64,000 nucleotides of DNA from Alkaliphilus sp. B6464 (GTDB lineage: Bacteria > Bacillota > Clostridia > Peptostreptococcales > Natronincolaceae): NCBI RefSeq assembly GCF_018141165.1, contig NZ_CP058557.1, positions 2,170,001 to 2,234,000 on the forward strand, written 5' to 3'. A model generated the notes under the pieces. It made no database searches and was not told where the DNA came from. It worked only from the letters and a program-made list of their open reading frames with translations. The translations under genes were made by a program, and so were the position numbers. Each line of letters begins with the position of its first letter. The first letter of the stretch is position 1. Shown here piece after piece: positions 8,927-17,693 of the stretch.

Positions 8927-9559
8927 ATGGATATAAATAACAAAAAAGTTTTTACTGCAACCTTTGCCTTAGGCTGATTTTGGGGACCAGATGCTCGGTT
9001 TGGGAGTATAAAAGGAGTAATTAGTACAAGAGTAGGATATGCTGGAGGAACTACAAATAATCCTAGCTATTACAATTTAGGGGATCATACGGAAACAATT
9101 GAAATTAACTATGATCCTAATATTATTAGCTATAGAGAGCTTTTAAATATATTTTGGAATCTGCATAATCCAATATATGAAACTGGAAATAGGCAATACA
9201 TGTCTATTATATTTTATCATAACGATATACAGATGGAAGAAGCTATAGATGTAAAAAGACAAATTGAAGCTGAAAGAGGACAGAAAATATATACTGAAAT
9301 AGTAGCATTTAAAAACTTTTATCTGGCAGAAGGATATCATCAAAAATACTATTTACAGAACGCAACAAAACCATATAAGGAGTTGAAAAATATATATAGT
9401 AGCTTTAGTGAGTTTGTTTCTTCAACATTAACTGCTCGTGTTAATGGATATATTGCCGGGAGTATTAGTATATCTTCATTAAAAGAGGAGTTAGAATATC
9501 TAGAAGTTCCTGAAGAAAACTATGATAGACTAATAGCCATATTAGAGGATTTAAGGTGA
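8927..9559 (+). CDS. msrA: Peptide-methionine (S)-S-oxide reductase MsrA, selenoprotein
   Basis: MsrA reduces methionine-S-sulfoxide in proteins. The frame opens at ATG 8927 (AAGGAGG site) and reads through TGA at 8975-8977, codon 17, exactly where the catalytic Cys of the conserved GCFWGP motif belongs (here G-U-FWGPD). The rest follows the family: VGYAGG, then GDHTETIE, then the HNPI-like and SIIFYH segments, 210 codons in all. Selenocysteine MsrA is established from Clostridium sp. OhILAs (Alkaliphilus oremlandii). A hairpin soon after the TGA (GGACC and GGTTT arms, 8-base loop, 8984-9001) could be the SECIS, though its spacing is short. The gene stands alone. Confidence 0.9.
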
Positions 9560-9695
9560 TCGGTATATTTATAATTTAACAGGGATAATATAGATAAGGT
9601 AAGACTATATTTATAAGAGCTTTAAAAGTGTAGTTATAATATACAGTGTGTATTTTAAAAAGTTTAAAAAAATTCTTAAAATTATTTAAAATGTA

Positions 9696-9724
9696 TTGCC
9701 ATTAATTCTTGCACATGGTATAAT
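9696..9724 (+). promoter_or_regulatory. Promoter of small ORF upstream of ABC exporter
   Basis: TTGCCA, 17-base spacer, TATAAT with a TGG just before it. It lies 32 bases upstream of the 49-aa ORF. Confidence 0.6.
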
Positions 9725-9755
9725 TTTACTGATAATACATTTAGGAGGTGAAAAG

Positions 9756-9905
9756 ATGAAATCACTTAGCTTAGTTAACCAAATTGATAAAAAAATAATT
9801 AAAATGAATAATACTACAGTATTTATTGCTACTGCAGGAGTAGTGCGTCCAAAATTAAATAATGTGTTAGCTAAGAGAAAGTGGATCATCTTTGACAATA
9901 AATAA
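9756..9905 (+). CDS. 49-aa basic peptide, possible leader ORF
   Basis: ATG 9756 sits 6 bases after a strong AGGAGGTG site and a good promoter precedes it, so translation is very likely. The peptide is basic (about 9 Lys/Arg) with one short hydrophobic stretch (TVFIATAGVV). I do not recognise the family. It is followed by two terminator-like hairpins and then the ABC exporter genes, an arrangement that would suit a leader peptide/attenuator, but a stand-alone small protein is equally possible. Confidence 0.6.
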   Translation: MKSLSLVNQIDKKIIKMNNTTVFIATAGVVRPKLNNVLAKRKWIIFDNK

Positions 9906-9917
9906 AAGAATTTATTG

Positions 9918-9948
9918 CCTAGGAAGGTTTACCTTTCTAGGTTTTTTT
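9918..9948 (+). terminator. Terminator or attenuator 1 before ABC exporter
   Basis: CCTAG-AAGGT stem with its complement, then seven T. It lies just after the 49-aa ORF. Confidence 0.8.
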
Positions 9949-10032
9949 ATTGTTTGTTTAATACAAACTAAGTTTGCAGTTTTTTATATTACTGTTAAAT
10001 TTAATTATTGTTTTGTGTTAAGAATTAATAAG

Positions 10033-10067
10033 GCCTAGGAAGATACTTTCTTAGGTCTTTTATTTTT
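10033..10067 (+). terminator. Terminator or attenuator 2 before ABC exporter
   Basis: CCTAGGAAG with CTTTCTTAGG forms a hairpin followed by TCTTTTATTTTT. Its stem sequence resembles hairpin 1, so the two may be duplicated or alternative structures. Confidence 0.65.
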
Positions 10068-10159
10068 GTACCTATATATTAAGGGGTGAGGGGAATGTTG
10101 TTTATTTAATGTTTAATAGTTAAAATCTAGACAATTATTAGGAAAGTGAGGACAGAATA

Positions 10160-11971
10160 GTGAGAAATATAAAATTGATTTGGAAATATATGAAGGGTAA
10201 TCGGTTAATCTATATGGGAGCTATTATTAGTATTGGAATAGCCACCCTTTTAAATGTGTTGAATCCTCTTATAATTAAGACAACAATAGATTCAATTATA
10301 GGAAATACTCCTTTAGAAGATGCTGGGACCATTACTAGCCTGGTTAATAGGTTAGGAGGAGTAAAAGTATTACAAAATAATCTCTGGATTATAGCAGGAA
10401 GTTTAGTAATTTTAACAATTATTACTGGAATTTTTTTATACCTGAAAGGTAAATTAGCTTCTGTAGCTGCTGAATCCACCGCAAAGCAAATTAGAGAAAC
10501 ACTATACGATCATCTACAACATCTTCCTTATGAATATCATGTAAAGGCGGAAACAGGAGATTTAATACAGAGGTGTACATCGGATGTAGAAACCATAAGA
10601 AGATTTCTAGGTGTGCAATTTGTGGAAATAGGTAATGCGCTTTTTATGCTGTCCTTCATTTCATATATAATGTTAAGTCTAAATGTAAAAATGACTCTTG
10701 TTTCTATGATAGCAGTACCTCTAATATTTATTTTTGCTGTTGTTTTTTTTATAAAGATAAAGGTAGCTTTTCAACTTTATGATGAATCAGAGGCTAGTAT
10801 GTCTACGGTTTTACAGGAAAATTTAACTGGAGTAAGAGTAGTAAGAGCTTTTGCAAGACAGAGCTATGAGATTGATAAATTTGAGGAAAAGAATGCTATC
10901 CATCGAAGATTAACTAATAGAATGATTAGATTACTAGCTTGGTATTGGTCACTTTCAGATTTTCTGTGTATGCTCCAAATTGCTCTAGTACTTGTAGTTG
11001 GAGCATACTGGACATCAAAGGGGATTATTACCCTAGGGACATTAGTTGTATTTACAACATACGAAGGTATGCTTCTATGGCCAATTAGACAGATGGGTAG
11101 AATTATAGCTGATATGGGTAAGGCCCTAGTTGCTGTAGAGAGAATACAAAATATTTTAGATCAGCCACGGGAAATTATGATTGAAAGTAGTAAAGAACCG
11201 ATTATTAAAGGAAATATTAAATTTGAAAATGTTTCTTTTGAATATGAAAAGGGGAAGCCTGTTCTTAAAAACATTTCATTTGAAGTAAAAGAGGGGCAAA
11301 CAATTGCAATACTAGGTCCAACTGGATCGGGAAAAAGCACATTAGTATACCTAATGGCTAGATTATATGATTACCAAAAAGGTTCTATTAAGGTTGATGG
11401 ACATGAGTTAAAAACTATAGATAAAAAATGGATCCGCCAAAAGATAGGTATTGTACTTCAAGAACCATTTCTATTTGCTAAATCTATAAAGGAAAATATT
11501 AGATTAGCAAAGACAGGCTCATCTGATGAAGAGGTTTTTCAAGTGGCTAATATTGCATCAATTCACAATACAATTTTAGACTTTGATCAAGGCTACGATA
11601 CTATGGTAGGCGAACGAGGTGTGTCATTATCAGGAGGCCAAAAGCAAAGGGTAGCTATAGCTAGGACTTTAATCACGGAGAGTCCTATAGTAGTATTTGA
11701 CGATTCTTTAAGTGCTGTAGATACGGAGACAGATAACGAAATTAGGATGGCTTTAAAAGGACGTAAAAATAAAGCTACAACTTTTATTATTTCTCATAGA
11801 ATAACAACCCTTTCAGAAGCAGACTGCATTATTGTACTAGAGAAAGGGAGAATTACTGAAATGGGTAATCATACAGAGCTTATGAAGAAGCAGGGTCTTT
11901 ATAGAAGAGTATGGGAAATTCAAAACTCTCTTGAGGGAGGAGTAGAAACTGTTGCTGCTAAAAGTATATAG
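10160..11971 (+). CDS. Heterodimeric ABC exporter subunit, degenerate-site partner
   Basis: 603 aa, ABC half-transporter with an N-terminal six-helix exporter domain (about 1-320) and a C-terminal nucleotide-binding domain. Walker A is GPTGSGKST near residue 386 and the signature is canonical LSGGQ. The Walker B end reads VFDDS, with Asp515 in place of the catalytic Glu. This is the pattern of the degenerate subunit in heterodimeric exporters such as TM287/288. The GTG start follows a GTGAGGA site. The second subunit follows 46 bases later. Likely exports drugs, lipids or peptides; substrate unknown. Confidence 0.9.
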   Translation: MRNIKLIWKYMKGNRLIYMGAIISIGIATLLNVLNPLIIKTTIDSIIGNTPLEDAGTITSLVNRLGGVKVLQNNLWIIAGSLVILTIITGIFLYLKGKLASVAAESTAKQIRETLYDHLQHLPYEYHVKAETGDLIQRCTSDVETIRRFLGVQFVEIGNALFMLSFISYIMLSLNVKMTLVSMIAVPLIFIFAVVFFIKIKVAFQLYDESEASMSTVLQENLTGVRVVRAFARQSYEIDKFEEKNAIHRRLTNRMIRLLAWYWSLSDFLCMLQIALVLVVGAYWTSKGIITLGTLVVFTTYEGMLLWPIRQMGRIIADMGKALVAVERIQNILDQPREIMIESSKEPIIKGNIKFENVSFEYEKGKPVLKNISFEVKEGQTIAILGPTGSGKSTLVYLMARLYDYQKGSIKVDGHELKTIDKKWIRQKIGIVLQEPFLFAKSIKENIRLAKTGSSDEEVFQVANIASIHNTILDFDQGYDTMVGERGVSLSGGQKQRVAIARTLITESPIVVFDDSLSAVDTETDNEIRMALKGRKNKATTFIISHRITTLSEADCIIVLEKGRITEMGNHTELMKKQGLYRRVWEIQNSLEGGVETVAAKSI

Positions 11972-12017
11972 AAATATTATTAAATATATAGAGAGTTAAT
12001 GAGCGAGGTGACTAGTA

Positions 12018-13844
12018 ATGAGTGAACATAAAGAACAGGATTATGAAAAGGGATTTGACTTAAAGCTATGGAGAAATTTATTTAAATACACTAAACCTTA
12101 CAAAAAAGAGCTAATATCATTATCCATAGTTATGATAGTTGTAGCATTTATTGAGGCTGTTTTTCCATATATGACAAAGATAGCCATAGATAATTTTATT
12201 ATACCAGGAGTAACTGATGGTATTGAAGGATTTGGTATAGTTTATGCCATACTGGTTATGATTTTAGCTATTTGCGTATGGCTTTTAATTGCACTAGCAG
12301 GGAGTATAGAAACAGGATTATGCTATGATATAAGGAAGCTTGGGTTTAAGAGATTGCAAGAACTTTCCTTTTCCTATTATGATAATAAAGCAGTTGGATG
12401 GCTAATGGCAAGAATGACATCGGACGTATTAAGACTTGGTGAAACTATTTCTTGGGGACTAGTTGATTTAGTATGGGGATTTGCAAAAATGGTAGCTATT
12501 ATGATTGTTATGATGTACTTAAATTCGAAGTTGGCTTTAATTACGCTCCTGGTGATACCATTTCTAGCTATTATTAGTATATATTTTCAGAAAAAAATGC
12601 TAAGTAGTCATAGGAGGGTACGTAAATTCAACTCCCGTATTACTGGAGTATTCAATGAAGGAATTATGGGTGCGAAGACAACAAAAATATTAAATAGAGA
12701 AGAAGAAAATTTAAACGAATTTAAAGAAATTACTGGTGAAATGAGAACACATTCCATAAGAGCAGCGATTTTTTCAGCACTTTATTTGCCTATAATTTTA
12801 ACATTATCTAGCATAGGAACTGCTCTAGCACTATGGCGAGGTGGAGAAGGCGTTATTTTAAACCTAATTAGTTATGGTACACTAGTAGCCTTTATATCTT
12901 ATACAATTCAATTTTTTGAACCAGTTCGTGAAATTGCTAGAGTTCTTGCAGAATTTCAATCAGCTCATGCTTCAGCTGAAAGAGTTTTTTCTATGATAAA
13001 TACAGAGCCAGAAATTAAAGATAGTAATGAGGTAAAGGAGTTATATGGGGAAGGTTTTAATTCTAACAAGAAAAACTGGCCTTCATTGAATGGAAATATT
13101 ACATTCAAAAATGTATCTTTTGCTTATAATGTAGAGGAGCCTATCTTAGAAAATTTCAATTTGGATGTAAAGGCTGGAGAAACAATAGCATTAGTAGGAG
13201 AAACTGGATCGGGAAAAAGCACTATAGTTAATTTGGCTTGTCGTTTTTATGAACCTACTTCGGGTCAGGTCCTAATTGATGGGATAGACTATAGACAGAG
13301 ACCTTTATTATGGCTTCATAGCAATTTAGGTTATGTGCTGCAAAATCCACATTTATTTAGTGGAACAATTAAAGATAATATTAAATACGGAAAACTGGGT
13401 GCTAGTGAAGTAGATATAATAAGGGCAGCTAAATTAGTAAATGCCCATGATTTTATTATGAAATTAGAAAAAGGCTATGATACAGAGGTTGGAGAAGGTG
13501 GAGGTATGCTATCAACAGGCGAGAAGCAACTTGTTTCTTTTGCAAGAGCTATACTAGCCGACCCAAGGATATTTATTCTAGACGAAGCTACATCTTCTAT
13601 TGACACAGAAACAGAGCAGATGATTCAAAAAGCTATTAATAAGGTATTAGAGGGTAGAACCAGCTTTATTATAGCCCATCGTCTATCAACTATTAGATCT
13701 GCAGATCGTATTCTAGTTATTAGAGACGGTAAAATGATTGAACAAGGTGATCATAATCAGCTGATTGATAAAAAAGGATACTATTATAAACTCTATACAA
13801 ATCAGTTTTTAGAAGAACAGGGTAAAAAAATATTAAGTAACTAA
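12018..13844 (+). CDS. Heterodimeric ABC exporter subunit, catalytic partner
   Basis: 608 aa half-transporter. Transmembrane domain about 1-335; NBD with Walker A GETGSGKST, and Walker B ending LDEAT with the catalytic Glu523 intact. Its signature is altered to LSTGEK. Together with the upstream subunit (normal signature, Asp for Glu) this makes one competent and one degenerate ATP site, as in known heterodimeric multidrug exporters. Same operon as the upstream gene; ATG follows GCGAGGTG. Substrate unknown. Confidence 0.9.
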   Translation: MSEHKEQDYEKGFDLKLWRNLFKYTKPYKKELISLSIVMIVVAFIEAVFPYMTKIAIDNFIIPGVTDGIEGFGIVYAILVMILAICVWLLIALAGSIETGLCYDIRKLGFKRLQELSFSYYDNKAVGWLMARMTSDVLRLGETISWGLVDLVWGFAKMVAIMIVMMYLNSKLALITLLVIPFLAIISIYFQKKMLSSHRRVRKFNSRITGVFNEGIMGAKTTKILNREEENLNEFKEITGEMRTHSIRAAIFSALYLPIILTLSSIGTALALWRGGEGVILNLISYGTLVAFISYTIQFFEPVREIARVLAEFQSAHASAERVFSMINTEPEIKDSNEVKELYGEGFNSNKKNWPSLNGNITFKNVSFAYNVEEPILENFNLDVKAGETIALVGETGSGKSTIVNLACRFYEPTSGQVLIDGIDYRQRPLLWLHSNLGYVLQNPHLFSGTIKDNIKYGKLGASEVDIIRAAKLVNAHDFIMKLEKGYDTEVGEGGGMLSTGEKQLVSFARAILADPRIFILDEATSSIDTETEQMIQKAINKVLEGRTSFIIAHRLSTIRSADRILVIRDGKMIEQGDHNQLIDKKGYYYKLYTNQFLEEQGKKILSN

Positions 13845-13855
13845 TTCAATTAGCG

Positions 13856-13881
13856 GGCCCATCGTAACTTTACGATGGGTC
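13856..13881 (+). terminator. Hairpin after ABC operon
   Basis: GCCCATCGTAA and TTACGATGGGTC arms. Only a short T-rich tail (CATTTG), so a modest terminator. The rest of the gap to 14105 holds no gene I can support. Confidence 0.6.
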
Positions 13882-14105
13882 ATTTGTATCCTATATGTAT
13901 ATTTTAGTATTATATGGAACTTTTTTATATTTTATTTGCCAAAAACTACAGTATTATTACATCTTAATTACAATTTCCTAGATTCGTTGACATAAGATTT
14001 TACATAGTGATATAAATAATAGTAACGCAAGGCAATTGCTAATAGAAAGCTATAGTATAGGTGTTAATAATTTTCAAATTATTAACAAAAGAATAGGAGG
14101 GACCA

Positions 14106-15599
14106 ATGAAAAAATTAATTTCGAGCATATTAGTACTAATAATTTTTATCGCTTCTTTCACTACTTCTTTTGCGAATGTATCTACAAATAAGATTTCGCT
14201 GAAAGAAAATGGCAAAGTAGGAAGCTTCCAAGTAGTAAATCTTAAAATAGACAACAAAGTGGTAAAATCTGTGGATGTACCTCCTGTACTTTATCTAATC
14301 AATAATCAAGCAAGAACATTAGTACCATTAAGAATGATAGTAGAACATTTAGAGGACAAGCTAAATGCGGATATCGAATGGGATCAAGCTAAGTACGAAG
14401 TAAAAGTTAAAACTAATGATAAGGAAATCATTTTAAAAATTGATAGTCCTATTGCTACAGTTAATGGTGTTCAAAAAAAACTTCCAGATAATATCCCTGC
14501 AAAGCTTCTTACACTAGGCAGTGTTAGCAGAACTATGGTACCAATTCGTTTTTTTGCAGAAGAGCTTGGGCTTAATGTAGAGTGGGATCAAGAAACTTGG
14601 ACTGCTTTAATAGATATTCCTACTGCGCCAGAGGACGAATCTGAAAAGGAGCCAATTCCGCCTCAAGAAAATGTTGCAGAGATTACGGATGTTAGAATTG
14701 AAATGAATGATTCTACGCCTCAAGTTCGTATTAAAACATCAAAGAAAGCCGACTATAAACAATTTAAGTTAACAAATCCTGAAAGATTGGTAATTGATGT
14801 AGCCGATGCAAAATTCAATTTAAGTGATAAGAACAAGCTAGAGAATAATGGAACTTTAAACATTCCGATCAGTAGTGATGTAATAAAAGGTGTTAGAGTA
14901 TCACAATTTCAAAATGATCCATTTATAACTCGAGTTGTAGTTGACCTTGGAAAACTAGTTGAATCTGAAATAACTCTTGATGAAAAAAATGGAGAGATTG
15001 TAATAGATTTTGTCAAGAACACTAGTAATGATAAAGAAAGACTTATTGTTATCGACCCTGGGCATGGCGGTAAGGATCCAGGAGCTATTTCTTCAACACT
15101 TAAGCTGCACGAAGCAGAAATTGTTTTAGATATTGCTATAAGGCTTAATAAATTATTGACAGGAGCGGGATTTAAAACTTATATGACCCGTGTTGACGAC
15201 CGATATGTAAGTTTACAGGATCGTGTAGATACTGCGAATAAGTTAAATGCAGACTTATTTGTTAGCATTCACGCAAATGCTGCCCTGACTAATACAGCTA
15301 ATGGATTAGAAAACTTTTACTATCCTAGTGAAAAAAACCCATTAGATAATAGAGACAATAAAAAACTTGCTCAAATATTTCAAGATGAAATGATTAAAAA
15401 CCTAAACATAAATAGTAGAGGAGCAAAAGCAGGAGATCTATATGTTCTTAGAAATACAACTATGCCAGCAGTTTTAACAGAAACAGGATTTTTAACGAAT
15501 GCTGGCGATGAGGCAAAACTTGCAACAAGCCAATATCGTCAACAAGTTGCAGAAGCTATGTTTAAATCAACTGTTAGATATTTTGAAGAAACAAAATAA
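14106..15599 (+). CDS. N-acetylmuramoyl-L-alanine amidase with Cu-amine-oxidase-like and AMIN domains
   Basis: 497 aa exported cell-wall hydrolase. Signal peptide (1-23), then a copper amine oxidase N-domain-like region (about 55-175: RTLVPLRMIVEHL and RTMVPIRFFAEELG), a Pro/Glu linker, an AMIN domain (about 195-310) and a C-terminal Amidase_3 domain (about 317-497). The zinc and catalytic motifs are intact: DPGHGG, E in HEAEIVLD, SIHANA, and TETGF. It cleaves the amide between muramic acid and L-Ala in peptidoglycan. ATG follows AGGAGGG. Monocistronic, with a striking palindromic terminator. Confidence 0.92.
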   Translation: MKKLISSILVLIIFIASFTTSFANVSTNKISLKENGKVGSFQVVNLKIDNKVVKSVDVPPVLYLINNQARTLVPLRMIVEHLEDKLNADIEWDQAKYEVKVKTNDKEIILKIDSPIATVNGVQKKLPDNIPAKLLTLGSVSRTMVPIRFFAEELGLNVEWDQETWTALIDIPTAPEDESEKEPIPPQENVAEITDVRIEMNDSTPQVRIKTSKKADYKQFKLTNPERLVIDVADAKFNLSDKNKLENNGTLNIPISSDVIKGVRVSQFQNDPFITRVVVDLGKLVESEITLDEKNGEIVIDFVKNTSNDKERLIVIDPGHGGKDPGAISSTLKLHEAEIVLDIAIRLNKLLTGAGFKTYMTRVDDRYVSLQDRVDTANKLNADLFVSIHANAALTNTANGLENFYYPSEKNPLDNRDNKKLAQIFQDEMIKNLNINSRGAKAGDLYVLRNTTMPAVLTETGFLTNAGDEAKLATSQYRQQVAEAMFKSTVRYFEETK

Positions 15600-15627
15600 T
15601 ATCGATGAAAAATAGAGATTATTACAT

Positions 15628-15698
15628 ATAGCTCAGATCATTAATAAGCCCATAAGTTAAAACTTATGGGCTTATTAATGATCTGAGCTATGCTGTTT
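15628..15698. terminator. Terminator with perfect 31-bp arms
   Basis: Arms 15628-15658 and 15661-15691 are exact reverse complements with only two bases between them; a TGCTG and T7 tail follows. It ends the amidase transcript and is unusually long for an intrinsic terminator. Confidence 0.85.
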
Positions 15699-15884
15699 TT
15701 TTGTTTAGGGCAAATCTTTATCAGGTAAATGGGATAAAAAAAATAGTTATCTCTTACTCGATTATTGAAACAAACTAAATTTTTTTAAAAAAATGCTATA
15801 ATTTCAGAACAACTTTTAACTTCTAGAATATACTGTAGTAAGTATATTTTGCTGTATATACAAAATTAATAAGGAGGTTAATCC

Positions 15885-17486
15885 ATGTATTATAACAGTA
15901 GGAAACCACATACATGCCCTATGGGTACTATGCCTTATATGATAAAAGCAGGGGATACATTTTATAGTATAGCTATTAGATACAATACAACCGTGGCAGC
16001 TCTTATTGCGGCTAATCCAAATGTAAATCCTAATGCATTATGTATAGGTCAAATAATTTGTATACCTATGCCTCATCCACCATGCCCAGGAGGAAACTAC
16101 TATACTATTAGGGCTGGAGACACATTCTTCTCCATAGCTAGAAGATACAATATAAGTTTAGATGCACTACTTAATGCTAATCCAAATGTAAATCCAGATG
16201 CATTATACATTGGTCAGGTAATTTGTATACCAGGACCTACACCGCCGCCACCAGTTACTTGTCCGGCAGGAACAATGCCTTATATTATTAGAGCAGGAGA
16301 TACATTTTTCTCAATAGCTAGAAGATTTAATGTTAGTTTAGATGTATTAATTGCAGCTAATCCAAATGTAGATCCTGATAATCTGATGATAGGACAGAGA
16401 ATTTGCATACCAGGACCTACACCGTCGCCAGGCTGCCCAACAGGAACAACTCCATATACAATTAGGCCAGGAGATACATTCTTCCTATTAGCGCAAAGAT
16501 TTAATACTACAGTAGAAGCTATTATGAGGGCTAATCCAGGTGTAGATCCTAATAATTTACAAATAGGTCAAGTAATTTGTATGCCAGGTACACCGCCAAC
16601 ACCAGGTTGCCCAGCAGGAACAACTCCATATACAATTAGGCCAGGAGATACATTCTTCCTATTAGCGCAAAGATTTAATACTACAGTAGAAGCTATTATG
16701 AGAGCTAATCCAGGTGTAGATCCTAACAATCTACAAATAGGTCAAGTAATTTGTATGCCAGGTACACCGCCAACACCAGGTTGCCCAGCAGGAACAACTC
16801 CATATACAATTAGGCCAGGAGATACATTCTTCCTATTAGCGCAAAGATTTAATACTACAGTAGAAGCTATTATGAGAGCTAATCCAGGTGTAGATCCTAA
16901 CAATCTACAAATAGGTCAAGTGATTTGTATGCCAGGAAGCACAACACCGCCACCATCAGGTTGCCCAGCAGGAACAACTCCATATACAATTAGATCAGGA
17001 GATACATTCTTCCTATTAGCGCAAAGATTTAATACTACAGTAGAAGCTATAGAGAGAGCTAATCCAGGTGTAAATCCTAATAATCTACAAATAGGTCAAG
17101 TAATTTGTATGCCAGGAAGCACAACACCGCCACCATCAGGTTGCCCAACAGGAACAACTCCATATACAATTAGATCAGGAGATACATTCTTTCTATTAGC
17201 GCAAAGATTTAATACTACAGTGGAAGCTATAGAGAGAGCTAATCCAGGTGTAAATCCTAATAATCTACAAATAGGTCAAATAATTTGTATGCCAGGAAGC
17301 ACAACACCGCCACCATCAGGTTGCCCAACAGGAACAACATCCTATACAATTAAATCTGGAGATACATTCTTTTTATTAGCCAAAAGATTTAATACTACAG
17401 TAGAAGCTATAGAGAGAGCTAATCCAGGTGTAAATCCTAACAACCTACAGGTAGGTCAAAAAATATGTATTCCAACAGCAAACTAG
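15885..17486 (+). CDS. Nine-LysM repeat protein
   Basis: 533 aa made almost entirely of nine LysM domains joined by Pro/Thr linkers that start with CP. Each unit has the Y-x-I-x-x-GDTF...A-x-R(F/Y)N...NP-x-(V)-x-P-x-x-L-x-(I/V)GQ-x-IC-(I/M)P pattern. LysM binds peptidoglycan or chitin-like glycans. Two Cys per repeat suggest disulfides or cross-linking. There is no signal peptide, as in spore-coat/cortex LysM proteins, so a spore role is likely by inference. Units 4-6 repeat at 174 bp and units 7-9 at 180 bp with near-identical DNA, showing recent internal duplication. ATG follows AAGGAGG. Confidence 0.88.
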   Translation: MYYNSRKPHTCPMGTMPYMIKAGDTFYSIAIRYNTTVAALIAANPNVNPNALCIGQIICIPMPHPPCPGGNYYTIRAGDTFFSIARRYNISLDALLNANPNVNPDALYIGQVICIPGPTPPPPVTCPAGTMPYIIRAGDTFFSIARRFNVSLDVLIAANPNVDPDNLMIGQRICIPGPTPSPGCPTGTTPYTIRPGDTFFLLAQRFNTTVEAIMRANPGVDPNNLQIGQVICMPGTPPTPGCPAGTTPYTIRPGDTFFLLAQRFNTTVEAIMRANPGVDPNNLQIGQVICMPGTPPTPGCPAGTTPYTIRPGDTFFLLAQRFNTTVEAIMRANPGVDPNNLQIGQVICMPGSTTPPPSGCPAGTTPYTIRSGDTFFLLAQRFNTTVEAIERANPGVNPNNLQIGQVICMPGSTTPPPSGCPTGTTPYTIRSGDTFFLLAQRFNTTVEAIERANPGVNPNNLQIGQIICMPGSTTPPPSGCPTGTTSYTIKSGDTFFLLAKRFNTTVEAIERANPGVNPNNLQVGQKICIPTAN

Positions 17487-17521
17487 ATTAGATTTATATT
17501 TAGGTAAAAAATAATTATACT

Positions 17522-17570
17522 AAGAAGATCCTTCTTGTTTATAACTAAGAGGGATCTTCTTATATTTTAA
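17522..17570 (+). terminator. Terminator after LysM gene
   Basis: AAGAAGATCC and GGATCTTCTT arms with a T-rich tail. Confidence 0.8.
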
Positions 17571-17693
17571 ATTTAATTTGTATTTTAAATATGTAATGAA
17601 GGAAATTTTGTAGTAAAATAGAAGATGTTACTAACAATAAGAATAGTTTTTATATAGTTGTATAGCAACATTAATAGATATGAGGTGATAAAT

